DNA of 61,659 nucleotides from Planctomycetota bacterium (GTDB lineage: Bacteria > Planctomycetota > Planctomycetia > Pirellulales > Pirellulaceae): the NCBI GenBank assembly GCA_026692885.1, contig JAPLNJ010000960.1, forward strand, positions 1 to 61,659, given 5' to 3'. The notes under the pieces were generated by a model, which was given only the letters and a program-made list of their open reading frames with translations, was not told where the DNA came from and did not search any database. This document shows positions 1 through 8,547 of the stretch, one piece after another. The position numbers were made by a program, and so were the translations under genes. Each line of letters begins with the position of its first letter. Positions within the stretch are counted from its first letter, which is position 1.

Positions 1-105
1 CCCAGCAACAGTGGACTGGGGCTTCGCTTAGGCTCAGCCGCCAGCCACCCGGACCGTGGCCAGCACGGACAGCAGTGCGCAACCTTACGATCAAGGCCCA
101 CGGCC
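1..105 (-). repeat. Dispersed palindromic repeat, family A (truncated by window edge)
   Basis: This copy contains the block CTGGGGCTTCGCTTAGGCTC followed by GCCGCCAGCCACCC and ends in TTACGATCAAGGCCC. The same order of blocks recurs in the window near 8.7, 30.9, 33.1 and 41.8 kb. The first bases (CCCAGCAACAGT) are the reverse complement of the loop side of the 41.8-kb hairpin. No coding role is seen. Confidence 0.75.
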
Positions 106-280
106 TCGACCACGGGGATACAACCTTCAAGACCGGTGCCAAGCGAAACACACCGTCCTCACCTTCACCGTCCTCCTACTGACGCCGGTGGCGGCGCTGC
201 ACGCGGCGGATACTCCTAAGCCAAGGCCAAGCCAAGCAAGGGCGAGAAAAGCCAGTCAGAACCATGCGGAAGGACAGAAC

Positions 281-2821
281 ATGAAACTCATGCCTCTCTC
301 GTTCCCACGCTCCGCGTGGGAACGCAAGTGTTTCGACGCTCCGCGTCATCTGCCCAAGGACGCAGGGCTTCCGTGGCTTGCGTTCCGACGCAGAGCATCG
401 GAACGAGAGAAATCGAGGATTTGCACAACTGCAGGATATTCACAGCAGTGGCTCTTAAGAGGCATCCTCGGATGCAGCTGCCGGGCTCTTTGTGTGTTGG
501 GCGCGGCCCTGGCAATGGCACTCGCGCCACGTGCGGCTGGCGACGAAACCAGCAGGTCAGAGAAGGTGCCCGCGGGCTGGACCTTCGCTTGCTCGGCGGA
601 CAACGACATCTACCACGCCCTAACGGCAAGCCGTCTCCCCTGCCCACGCTTTGCCACCGCGGCCGAAGCGGTCCGTGCGGCGATTGAGGGCTCGGGCGTG
701 CTGATCCTGGCTGACGGGTATCCGGACCAGCCAACCGCCATCGAGCCGGCCGTGTTCGACGAGGCGGCCCGGAAGCGGTTGCGGCTGTACGTGGAATATC
801 CAGAACGGCTCCCGGACATGGAGACGGGGGCGCCGAAGGACGTCAAGTACGAGCGGGGGGTGGTCACTTCGGAGATTTTCGGCGAGTCGCTCCGCCCCCT
901 GCGGATCGTACTGGTGAGCAGTTGCCGCTACCTGCCGGTGAAGGCCCTGGCGACGCATCTGGTCGTAGCCAAAGTGGCTGGCGTGGATACGGCCGTCTTC
1001 GGGCTTAAGGACACGGCGACCGACCCGCTCCTGTTCGACCATCCCCGCGGGAATCTGCTGGTGGCCACCACCAAGCTAAGCCATTTCGTCCGCGGGCGGT
1101 ATCTGCCCGCGGAGGCCTGGCGCACGATCTGGGAGACGATTCTGGCCCGGCTCGATCCGCACGGAGAGCGAGTGGAGTTGCGGTGGACGCCCACGGTGCG
1201 GCCCAGCTTCGGCTCCGGGGATCCGCTCCCGGCGGACGCCGCAGCGCAGGCCCTGCGCCGCTCGGCCGAATGGATCGTGGCGAGCCGTTCACTTCGTCAC
1301 ACGGACTGGCCGAAGGAAGCCCTTGATCGGTCGTTTGCCTACAACACGGTCCGCGACATGCCGCGGCCGGAGTGGCCGGTGGGCAACGGGTCCGCGGGCG
1401 TCTTGGAAGGCTTCAGCTCGACGGTCCACCGCGACGGTAGCCAGCCCATGCGCTACGCGGTGCGCAACGACTGCACGACCGAGGTGGCCCTGCTCCTGGG
1501 CCTGGACGCGGCGGTCAATCGGCGGCCGGAGAACGCCCGCCGCGCAGCGAACCTGCTGGACTACATCTTCGACAAATCGGGACTTGCCGCGGGGCCGAGG
1601 GCCGACCCCAAGAGTCCCTCCTATGGCCTGGTGGGCTGGGCCCTGGACCATCCGGGCTCGTACTGGGGCGACGACAACGCCCGGGCCCTGTTGTCCGTCG
1701 GCGCGGTCGCTGCAACGGCCGGCGAGCGGCGTTGGGACGAGGCGGTCGCCCGCGCGATTCTGGCCAACTTCCGGACCACGGGCGTGCGCGGGTTCCGCCC
1801 GTCGTGCGTCCAGGAAAAGGACCTCCAGACGCAGGGCTGGAAAGCCTACTGGACCAGCCGCCACGTCCATTACTCGCCGCACATGCAGAGTTGGCTGTGG
1901 GCTTGCAACTTCTGGGCCTACCAGCAGACACGGTTCGAGCCGCTACTGGCGCGGAGCGAGCTGGGAATGCGTCTGATGATGCAGGCTTATCCGGCCAAGT
2001 GGGACTGGATCCTGCGGAGCGGCACGATCGAGCGGTCTCGCCTCCTGCTGCCGCTGGCGTGGCTGGTGCGCGTGGACGACACGCCCGAACACCGCCGTTG
2101 GCTCCGGCAGATCGCGGACGACCTGGTGGCCCTGCAGGATAGCTCCGGCGCGCTCCGCGAGGTGATCGGGAATGGCGGGCCGGTGATCCCGTCGAACGCC
2201 TCCTACGGCACGAGCGAGACGAGCCTGATCCAGACAGACGGCGATCCGGTGTGCGACCTGCTCTACTCGTGCAACTTCGCCCTGATCGGACTGCACGAAG
2301 CGGCGGCCGCCACCGGCGACCCGTTCTACGCCGTGGCCGAGGAGCGGCTAGCCCGGTTCCTCTGCCGCATCCAAGTCCGCTCCGAGGCCCACCCGGAGCT
2401 GGACGGGGCCTGGTATCGGGCCTTCGATTTCCGCCGCTGGGACTACTGGGCCAGTAGCGCCGACTGGGAATGGGGACCCTGGTGTACGGAGACGGGCTGG
2501 TGCCAACCGTGGATCGCCGGCACGCTGGCCCTGCGCTGTCAGAAGACCTCGCTGTGGGACTTGCTGCAGCAGGTCAATCTCAAGACGCACTTCGACCGCC
2601 TACGTCCGCTGATGCTGCCCGATGCAGAACTGGCCGGAGCCAAGCCGGTGACGGTTTCGCACGCGGCGTGCGGCAAGCCCGTGAGTTTGAAGACGCCGCC
2701 CGATGCGCGCTATCCCGGCATCGGGGAGGCTGCTCTGACCGACGGCGAGGTGGGCGCGGCGGGCGATCAGGTGGGGGAGTGGCTGGGCTTCGAAGGGGCA
2801 GACTTGGAGGCGGTGAAATAG
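281..2821 (+). CDS. Secreted alpha-helical barrel protein, probable carbohydrate-active enzyme, truncated C-terminus
   Basis: I chose the ATG at 281 because GGAAGGA lies about seven bases upstream; the frame is open further upstream but only through repeat DNA. The first 45 codons hold a repeat inserted in frame (296-409). A hydrophobic stretch, CVLGAALAMALAP, ends in a likely signal-peptidase site. The body is rich in Trp, Tyr and Gly and has the look of an alpha/alpha-barrel glycoside-hydrolase-like fold (for example HVHYSPHMQSWLWACNFW and WCTETGWCQPWIAGT). The last 45 residues (ALTDG...GEWLGFEGADLEAV) look like the opening of an F5/8-type sugar-binding domain, but the stop codon follows at once. 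The substrate cannot be told. The family is common in planctomycetes; the function here is inference. Confidence 0.7.
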   Translation: MKLMPLSFPRSAWERKCFDAPRHLPKDAGLPWLAFRRRASEREKSRICTTAGYSQQWLLRGILGCSCRALCVLGAALAMALAPRAAGDETSRSEKVPAGWTFACSADNDIYHALTASRLPCPRFATAAEAVRAAIEGSGVLILADGYPDQPTAIEPAVFDEAARKRLRLYVEYPERLPDMETGAPKDVKYERGVVTSEIFGESLRPLRIVLVSSCRYLPVKALATHLVVAKVAGVDTAVFGLKDTATDPLLFDHPRGNLLVATTKLSHFVRGRYLPAEAWRTIWETILARLDPHGERVELRWTPTVRPSFGSGDPLPADAAAQALRRSAEWIVASRSLRHTDWPKEALDRSFAYNTVRDMPRPEWPVGNGSAGVLEGFSSTVHRDGSQPMRYAVRNDCTTEVALLLGLDAAVNRRPENARRAANLLDYIFDKSGLAAGPRADPKSPSYGLVGWALDHPGSYWGDDNARALLSVGAVAATAGERRWDEAVARAILANFRTTGVRGFRPSCVQEKDLQTQGWKAYWTSRHVHYSPHMQSWLWACNFWAYQQTRFEPLLARSELGMRLMMQAYPAKWDWILRSGTIERSRLLLPLAWLVRVDDTPEHRRWLRQIADDLVALQDSSGALREVIGNGGPVIPSNASYGTSETSLIQTDGDPVCDLLYSCNFALIGLHEAAAATGDPFYAVAEERLARFLCRIQVRSEAHPELDGAWYRAFDFRRWDYWASSADWEWGPWCTETGWCQPWIAGTLALRCQKTSLWDLLQQVNLKTHFDRLRPLMLPDAELAGAKPVTVSHAACGKPVSLKTPPDARYPGIGEAALTDGEVGAAGDQVGEWLGFEGADLEAVK
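296..409. repeat. REP-like repeat with two hairpins, inserted in frame in a coding region
   Basis: The element starts with CTCTCGTTCC and ends with its inverted copy GGAACGAGAG. It holds two hairpins, 300-324 (CGTTCCCACG...CGTGGGAACG) and 381-405 (CGTTCCGACG...CATCGGAACG). Its length of 114 bp equals 38 codons, so the host gene stays open. The translation begins SFPRSAWERK, a string typical of a planctomycete repeat family. Confidence 0.85.
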
Positions 2822-2918
2822 ACTTCCCTGGGGATTGAAGACTCGCCTTCAGGAGGCGAGAATGCGATGGGTGATCTTGGTGCCCTTCGCGTTACCTCGC
2901 ACATGGGAACGTTGGACT

Positions 2919-3677
2919 ATGCCGGTTCATGATTGGACAAGGGTGCGGCCGGAAACGTTTCACGACTTCCATGGTTCCTGGATAACGCACTTGAAGGAGA
3001 CGCTCAACGGGGGCCTGCTGCCGTCGGCGTACTATGCCCTGGCGGAGCAACCGGCCGAAGAAGCGTGGCCGGATGTGTTGGCGTTAGAAGCGGCGGATCC
3101 CGAGTTCAGCGGCGGTGGCTGGCCGGATCGCGATCCAGGTGGGGCCATCGCGGTAGCCGAGCGGCCCCCCAAAGTCAGTTTGACTATCACGGCGGAAGCG
3201 GAGCGGGTGGCGCTCAAGAAACGCACGCTGGTGATCCGGCACGCGACCGGGGACCGGATTGTGGCGTTGCTGGAGATTGTCTCGCCGGGGAATAAGGACC
3301 GGAAGCTCTCCCTGGAGCGGTTTGTAGGTAAAGCGACGTCGGCGTTGCGGCAAGGTTACCACCTGCTGATCATCGATTTGTTTCCGCCGGGGCGGCATGA
3401 CCGGCAGGGAGTCCACGGTGCGGTCTGGGCTGAGGTCGACGGGATCGAAGCGGCACAGTACCGGCAGCCGCTCGAGCAGTCCCTGACCCTGGTGGCCTAC
3501 GAGGCGAAGCGTGCCCCCACCGCTTACGTGGAGCCGATCGCCGTGGGAGCGACGCTACCGAACATGCCGCTGTTTCTCGAAGCCGGTTGGTATATCGGCG
3601 TACCGCTGGAAGAAACTTATCTGCAAGCCTGGCGCGGCGTGCCGGAACGCTGGCGCCGCGTGATCGAGGCGGATTGA
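2919..3677 (+). CDS. DUF4058 family protein
   Basis: The start MPVHDWTRV at 2919 is the usual beginning of this family; the open frame extends 28 codons further upstream without family character. The product is about 252 residues with no signal peptide and no membrane segment. Conserved blocks include LVIRHATGDRIVALLEIVSP followed by GNKD, then YHLLIIDLFPPG and a tail with LPNMPLFLE. DUF4058 proteins are widespread in planctomycetes and cyanobacteria; the acidic residues in the VALLEIVSP...NK region resemble a nuclease-like fold, but no activity is established. It follows the first gene by about 100 bp and is probably transcribed separately. Confidence 0.85.
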   Translation: MPVHDWTRVRPETFHDFHGSWITHLKETLNGGLLPSAYYALAEQPAEEAWPDVLALEAADPEFSGGGWPDRDPGGAIAVAERPPKVSLTITAEAERVALKKRTLVIRHATGDRIVALLEIVSPGNKDRKLSLERFVGKATSALRQGYHLLIIDLFPPGRHDRQGVHGAVWAEVDGIEAAQYRQPLEQSLTLVAYEAKRAPTAYVEPIAVGATLPNMPLFLEAGWYIGVPLEETYLQAWRGVPERWRRVIEAD

Positions 3678-3781
3678 CCCGTCGCAAGACGTGTCGTCCA
3701 AATCCACCAGCAAGTTTCTCGTTCCCAAGCTCCGGCTTGGGCGTTCTTGTGGACGCCGCAACCGCACGAAACTTGTCACCC

Positions 3782-3970
3782 CCTTTGCCCCCACTGCTGT
3801 GCACATCTTCATAGGGGCCGAAGGCCGGTATTTTACAAGCACGACGCGCAAGCGAGTGGGTCTGGATTTCACTTGCCAGTCCACCGCGGACCCACTCGCT
3901 TGCGCGTCGTGCTTGCATTTCCAGCCTTTGGCTGGCTGCAAAGATGTGCACAGCAGTGTCCTTTGCCCCC
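3782..3970. mobile_element. Nested palindromic element flanked by 11-bp direct repeats (MITE-like)
   Basis: The outer arms are CACTGCTGTGCACATCTT (3792-3809) and its exact complement (3941-3958). The inner arms of 26 bases (3837-3862 and 3889-3914) are also perfectly complementary and hold the core GCGCAAGCGAGTGGGTC. Immediately outside lie direct copies of CCTTTGCCCCC at 3782-3792 and 3960-3970. Arms plus direct repeats are what a non-autonomous transposition event leaves. It has no coding capacity of its own. Confidence 0.75.
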
Positions 3971-4248
3971 CTCAGTTGGAGCGGCAACTGCATCGGGCAG
4001 TCTTGCGGGATGCTGTACAGAAAGACGTCGGGGGTCGGTTCCGTGATGGAAGGCGAGCTCGTGGGGGTCGAGGGAGACCATCGCTGACACGTACTTAGCG
4101 CACCAATCTTGTTCACCATCCAGACGTTGGATGGGGTCTGGAACCGCCAGGAATCGCAGGATCTGCGGCGTGGCACATTGGTGTTTGCTGACGAACTCAA
4201 GACCTCGTCGACCAGGACATCACGAATGGTCGCCTGTTGTGGTTGGGG

Positions 4249-4325
4249 TGGGAGGGCGAGGCTCCTGCCGAGCCGCATTCGGCAAAGCCGGATGCTTCAC
4301 AGCTCCGCGGGAGCGTCGCCATCCC
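4249..4325. repeat. GGGAGGGCGAGGCTCC palindromic repeat, degenerate copy
   Basis: The left arm TGGGAGGGCGAGGCTCC is identical to the left arm of the repeat at 54732. The right arm (GGAGCGTCGCCATCCC) has several changes. This is a decayed member of the same family. Confidence 0.7.
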
Positions 4326-4379
4326 GAAAAGCATGCCCGCGGAAGTTACCAACAGGATGCGGCACTAGCCGGTTCTCCC

Positions 4380-4595
4380 TCATGTCCGCTCCCGCAGCCA
4401 GCGGCGCATCAGAGGGACGCGAAGTTCCCAATCTCCGGCGGCCGTTTCCTTCACCAGCAGATGCCGCTTCAGCAACAGCCGCAGATCGTCGTTAGCGGGC
4501 GCCGGCTGCTGCGAGCGGCTGCGGAAAGCGGACAGATAGGCCCAGGCATCAGGGAATTCTTCGGACCGGGCGAATGGGACGAACTCAAAGAAGTG
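4380..4595 (-). pseudogene. C-terminal remnant of an ATP-binding (AAA/STAND-type) protein
   Basis: Read on the minus strand this frame gives FEFVPFARSEEFPDAWAYLS, then DDLRLLLKRHLLVKET and ends VPLMRRWLRERT before a stop. That ending is typical of the winged-helix tail of large planctomycete ATPases with an AAA/ORC-type or STAND core. There is no start codon: an in-frame TGA lies just upstream (4596-4598), and the neighbouring sequence is already the PIN toxin gene. About 70 codons survive, so the ATPase part has been lost, probably by replacement with the toxin module. Family assignment is by resemblance only. Confidence 0.6.
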
Positions 4596-4989
4596 TCAAC
4601 AAGTCGGCCGTCTTCCGGACCACGATGCCGGGCAGGTCATCGAAGTCACGGTCTTCCGTCCAGATTGGGTAGCCAAGTTGGAGCGTCAGAGCAAGAATCT
4701 GTACATCCTTGGGATCGCGGTGGCCAATCAGTTGGCTCGCCTCCGGGAGGCGGAGATCGTAGACGAGGGGCTGGCAGGCGATAATCGGTAGCAGTAGGAA
4801 CTCACGAAACAGCTCCATTTCCGTGAGTTTCAGTCTGTGCGCCAGCAGCGGTAAGTACTTCTCCACCTCGAACAGGGTGTGTTGGGTCGAATAGAGGCTG
4901 AACTTACCGGAGAGAATCACGTCGCGAGCCGTACCGCCCAACAGCGCAGAAAGCAGGGGGTTGGCGTCGACGATCAGGGATTCGGCCAA
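4585..4989 (-). CDS. PIN-domain toxin (VapC-like)
   Basis: This 134-residue protein begins MAESLIVDANPLLSALLGG, with the first PIN acidic residue at Asp8. Further acidic residues sit at Glu43 (FEVEKYL), Asp92/Asp95 (RDPKDV) and Asp113/Asp115 (TEDRDFDDLPG), the four-acid pattern of PIN ribonucleases. Known PIN toxins cleave RNA and are held by a cognate antitoxin. The gene follows the small gene 4994-5233 by four bases, an arrangement typical of type II toxin-antitoxin operons. Its 3' end overlaps the ATPase remnant by a few codons in another frame. The target RNA is unknown. Confidence 0.85.
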   Translation of the reverse strand: MAESLIVDANPLLSALLGGTARDVILSGKFSLYSTQHTLFEVEKYLPLLAHRLKLTEMELFREFLLLPIIACQPLVYDLRLPEASQLIGHRDPKDVQILALTLQLGYPIWTEDRDFDDLPGIVVRKTADLLTLL

Positions 4990-4993
4990 GAGA

Positions 4994-5233
4994 TTAGCCG
5001 CTCAGCGATTCGCGAAAGGATTCAAAATCCGCCAGCACTTCCGCTTCCGAGATCCCCTGCTTAGACATGGCTCGGCGCGTTTCGTCGGACAGCCGGTAGA
5101 ACTCCCGCTTGCGGTCTTCCCCGACCAGCCTGTCCTGAATCGCGTGCAACACAAAATCCGCCGCCGATTGCGATTCAGGCCGTAGCTGTTCGATCCGCTG
5201 GAAGACTGCGTCTGGTATCTCAATCTGGGGCAT
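4994..5233 (-). CDS. Antitoxin partner of the PIN toxin
   Basis: The 79-residue product begins MPQIEIPDAVFQRIEQL and is mostly helical and charged (SAADFVLHAIQDRLVGE, SEAEVLADFESFRESL). The start resembles ribbon-helix-helix antitoxins, whose first strand pairs in a dimer to bind the operon promoter, and the C-terminal part would wrap the toxin. The start codon follows GGAGGTAGACG, a strong ribosome-binding site. It is first in a two-gene operon with the PIN toxin. The family is inferred from size, position and sequence style rather than a decisive motif. Confidence 0.75.
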   Translation of the reverse strand: MPQIEIPDAVFQRIEQLRPESQSAADFVLHAIQDRLVGEDRKREFYRLSDETRRAMSKQGISEAEVLADFESFRESLSG

Positions 5234-5330
5234 CGTCTACCTCCGATCAGTAAATCGCACCTCAACTATAGGCATGTTTACGTGAACGTACAAGACGGAC
5301 AACTGCGGGTAGCAGACGACTTTTTCCTGA

Positions 5331-5582
5331 TTGGTCATCGGCCGCCTGGCGGTGCCTGGTGGTTCTCATTGCGTGAGTATCCCATCGTTGTGTGTTGATT
5401 CAACCAATCGGTCAATCATTGAAGATCCCTTGCCGAATCTCGAAGAGCGACTGGCCGCCTTGCATGGGCTTGGCCCGGCGGAGTTCGAGCCGGGTGAACG
5501 GGAGCAAATGGAGGCGGAGCTTGAGGAATTGAACCGCATCAGCGCCGCAGCGATGGCTGGCATCGGGGGCGGTCGGCGATGA
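5331..5582 (+). CDS. Small hypothetical protein (doubtful)
   Basis: This frame of 83 codons has an unconvincing first half, but its second half (EERLAALHGLGPAEFEPGER, then MEAELEELNRISAAAMAG) reads like an amphipathic helical protein. It lies between the toxin-antitoxin promoter side and the 3' end of the restriction enzyme. I see no clear ribosome-binding site. It may be a remnant or chance frame. Confidence 0.25.
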   Translation: MVIGRLAVPGGSHCVSIPSLCVDSTNRSIIEDPLPNLEERLAALHGLGPAEFEPGEREQMEAELEELNRISAAAMAGIGGGRR

Positions 5583-5615
5583 ACCGGTACCTGTTGGACT
5601 GAAGAACACGGGAGG

Positions 5616-8501
5616 TCACTGGCCTTCCCTTGCCCGCTCCAGGTTCAACGCCAAGAGTGCGGCCAGGAGGTCGTCATCACTCATCGCCGGGTCCCAGCCG
5701 TAAGCGGCAAAGACCGCGGCGTCCAGCCTCTTGTGGGCCATGTCCAGCCACGTGGGGCGTTTGTTGTAGAGGTTGGTCAGCGTGCGCTGCTTCAGCTCCT
5801 TGGCGCAGTCTTCGTCCTTGGGCACCAACCGCGGATAGAGGACCGTGCCGATGCCCAGCAGGTCAGGTTCGTGGACGTAGCGTGCCCACGGGCCGGACTT
5901 GGAGCCGGGAAACTCCAGCACATCTTGACGCGTCCATTCGGGAGGATTGAGCCAGTTGCTTCGGAGACGGTCCAACTCTTTCGCCGCTGCTGCTATCGTC
6001 TCACGCTGCTCATTCGTCGGTTCAGGAAGGGGCAATGTCTCGAAACACGTAGAAGGTGTGTAGCGAAACCCACTTTCTGCCTCGCGTAATTGGGTCCCCA
6101 TAGCCCGTGCCCAGATTTCGTTAATCCGCGAATGCAGCACGCCGAAAAAATAGTCCTCCGAACTTGCGAAGACGATAAGTTGGTGGTCCGGCAAAGTTGG
6201 ATGTCGCATCCAGACAAAGACGCGATGCTTCGAAGTGGTTGGAGTAACGAGAAAGCGATCCAAAGGGCTAATAGCATTTCTCATTTCCTGGCGCATCCGT
6301 TGCGGTCGCCACCAGTTTTCGCGCAACCACTTATCTCTATTGCTGTCTCGATCTGGCTTCACTAACTGTTCAACCAGGCGATGCGGTTTCTCGTAGAAGG
6401 CTGCTTCTTCCAAAGACAAGCAGTGGTTATCGATGATCCACCGCGTTGGCTGTCGTCCAAGGAGGTCCCTACTGTTGACAACGGGACGAATCACATCGCT
6501 GTTAGGCTTGCCGTGCGGGTTTCCCGTGGCGGCCAACAGGACCAACGCTGTCTGCTCTTCGATGTCGAAACTTCCACCTTTGCAGCTTCCAAGAAATCCC
6601 AGATTCGCATTCGATGGGATGCGACCGGCTTTGGTCGTGTCCGCATGGGCCGTAAGGTTGGCGTTGATCGCTGAAGCGATTTCTCCGTTTAGGGTCAATT
6701 GTGACTCGGAAGCATCATCAAACCCGACCATAGAAATATGAACAAGTGCCCCATCAAGCACCCACTCACGATCGCTTACAGCGAAGAAGATCCCTCCGGA
6801 TTCGCAGATCCGCCGAAGAACTGCACGATTCGCACCACCCCGAATCCCTTGGGTCGCGAGGAGTCCAGCACGCCGAACTTTTCCGGCCTTGATGTTGGCC
6901 CTTGCTTTTTCAAACCAGTAGCAGCAAAGATCGGCTTGACCCGGAACGCGCCCTTCGTAGCGCGACCGCAGCTTGTCCACATAGTCGTCGCCAAGTCCGC
7001 CACGCATCATCTTGTCGCCCAAGAACGGAGGATTGCCGACGATAAAGTCCACCGCTGGCCATTCCGGCTCGCGCGGGTTGTCCGGGTCGCTCAGGTCCAA
7101 GATGGCATCCATGCGATAGATCGACTGAATCGGCTCCAAGACCGGGTTGTTCGGCGGATTGAAGCCGTTGTGGTGCATCCACTGCAAGTAGCCAATCCAG
7201 ATCACGACAGAGGCCAATTCCTGGGCGTAGGCGTTGACCTCGATGCCCGCCAGTTGCGTCGGACGAACTTGCGGCAATAGCCCCAAACTATGCCGCGCGG
7301 CGTAGCTGATCACTTCCTTCTCTAGGTCCAAGAGCAGGTGCAGGGCCACGTACAGGAAGTTCCCGGAGCCACAAGCCGGGTCAAGAATCGTGACGTGTGC
7401 CAGCCGTTCCACGAAGTCACGTAACGCTCGATCTCGCTGCTGGATCTTTTTCCGCTTGGCTGCAGGCGACTTGGCCACGGCGAGGTCCGCCGTCAATTTG
7501 TCGCACTTGGACTGGGCATCCGTCCACTCGCGACGCAACGGGCACATGACGACCGGGTCCAAGAGCGTCTTGATGTCCTCGCGGCTGGTGTAGTGGGCAC
7601 CGATCTGGGAACGCTTCTCCGGGTCTAGCGTGCGTTCAAACAGGGTGCCGAAAATCGATGGCTCTAGGCAACTCCAGTCCAGCCGTGCAACGTCGCGCAG
7701 TTTTGCGATCTCGCCGGCCGTGAGGGCCTCCACGTCTGGGTCCGCAAACAGTCCGCCGTTGAAGTACAGAATGTCTTCGCCCCAGAACTCGCCACCCGAG
7801 CCCATCGCCTGGAACAGTTCCGCCATGCCCTTCGCTAATCGCGCAGGATCGTTCTTGGATTTCTCCAGCAGTTTGGAGAACAGCTTGCCTGGTAACAGGT
7901 CGATGTCCTCGGCGAACATGCAGAACATCACGCGCATCAGGAAGTGGGCCGCTTGCGGTGCGGCAATGTTGCGGACCCGCATCCCATCCGCCAACTGGCC
8001 GATCAACTCGGCCGCCTGCTTGGTGACAGTTTCTGGCGTCTGGCCCGGCTTTAGCGCGTCTGGGTTTGCGAAGACTTTTCGAAGGACGTCCAGATTCTTG
8101 GGCTCGGCCAGACCTGCGAGGTCGAAGGCGTAGACCGCCTTGACCGTGCCCGTGAAGTTTGTGTGGATCTCGAACCGGTCCAGATCGCAGACGACCAGGA
8201 GTGGCGGGTTCTCCAGGTCTTCGCGATACTGGAGCAATTGCCGGTAGGCGGCAACTAGATTCTTGTGCTTACCCTTGTACTCCCAGCCGAAATGGTCGCG
8301 CATCCACACGTCCGCCCAGCCCTGCCCGCCGTCCGTTTTTTGGACGCCGCGTTCAAACGTGTACCACTCGCCTTGCGGGTCGACGTCTGCGGGCTTGGGC
8401 TGCTGGAGTAAATCGCAGATGTCCAGGAAATGCTGTTGGCACGCGCTGCGCTCCGACAGCGTAACGCCCTTCCACTTGTCGATGAATTGCCGGATGTTCA
8501 T
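5616..8501 (-). CDS. Type IIL (MmeI-like) restriction-modification enzyme, nuclease and adenine methyltransferase in one chain
   Basis: The 961-residue protein has the whole MmeI order: N-terminal nuclease, helical spacer, gamma-class methyltransferase, target-recognition region and C-terminal helical part. The nuclease motif is D64-X9-E74-Y-K76, the same spacing as in MmeI. The methyltransferase carries DPACGSGNF at 374-382 (cofactor binding) and NPPF at 490-493 (catalysis on adenine). The recognition region follows at about 600-850 (for example FRYTPSTCFETLPLPEP). Known members cut about 20 bases from their site and protect the host by methylating one strand, so no second gene is needed, and none is present. 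All key residues are intact, so activity is plausible. The recognition sequence cannot be read from the protein by eye. Confidence 0.92.
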   Translation of the reverse strand: MNIRQFIDKWKGVTLSERSACQQHFLDICDLLQQPKPADVDPQGEWYTFERGVQKTDGGQGWADVWMRDHFGWEYKGKHKNLVAAYRQLLQYREDLENPPLLVVCDLDRFEIHTNFTGTVKAVYAFDLAGLAEPKNLDVLRKVFANPDALKPGQTPETVTKQAAELIGQLADGMRVRNIAAPQAAHFLMRVMFCMFAEDIDLLPGKLFSKLLEKSKNDPARLAKGMAELFQAMGSGGEFWGEDILYFNGGLFADPDVEALTAGEIAKLRDVARLDWSCLEPSIFGTLFERTLDPEKRSQIGAHYTSREDIKTLLDPVVMCPLRREWTDAQSKCDKLTADLAVAKSPAAKRKKIQQRDRALRDFVERLAHVTILDPACGSGNFLYVALHLLLDLEKEVISYAARHSLGLLPQVRPTQLAGIEVNAYAQELASVVIWIGYLQWMHHNGFNPPNNPVLEPIQSIYRMDAILDLSDPDNPREPEWPAVDFIVGNPPFLGDKMMRGGLGDDYVDKLRSRYEGRVPGQADLCCYWFEKARANIKAGKVRRAGLLATQGIRGGANRAVLRRICESGGIFFAVSDREWVLDGALVHISMVGFDDASESQLTLNGEIASAINANLTAHADTTKAGRIPSNANLGFLGSCKGGSFDIEEQTALVLLAATGNPHGKPNSDVIRPVVNSRDLLGRQPTRWIIDNHCLSLEEAAFYEKPHRLVEQLVKPDRDSNRDKWLRENWWRPQRMRQEMRNAISPLDRFLVTPTTSKHRVFVWMRHPTLPDHQLIVFASSEDYFFGVLHSRINEIWARAMGTQLREAESGFRYTPSTCFETLPLPEPTNEQRETIAAAAKELDRLRSNWLNPPEWTRQDVLEFPGSKSGPWARYVHEPDLLGIGTVLYPRLVPKDEDCAKELKQRTLTNLYNKRPTWLDMAHKRLDAAVFAAYGWDPAMSDDDLLAALLALNLERAREGQ

Positions 8502-8547
8502 GCCGCCAAGCTACCCTAACGGTGGTGGCCGTCAAGATAGCTCCAGG

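Larger units (their letters stand above)
3678..4379. other. Gene-free stretch made mostly of palindromic repeats
   Basis: No convincing gene is seen. The stretch holds a short hairpin repeat at 3719-3745 (CGTTCCCAAGCTCCGGCTTG), the large palindromic element 3792-3958, and a degenerate repeat at 4249-4325. It marks the left edge of the accessory island. Confidence 0.6.

Noticed and set aside
3792..3958. Possible CRISPR or riboswitch-like structure
   Set aside because: The repeats are inverted, not regularly spaced direct repeats, and there is no adjacent gene controlled by it.
3691..4098. Open frames across 3.7-4.1 kb
   Set aside because: They translate palindromic repeat DNA (strings such as KHDAQASGSG) and have no ribosome-binding site.
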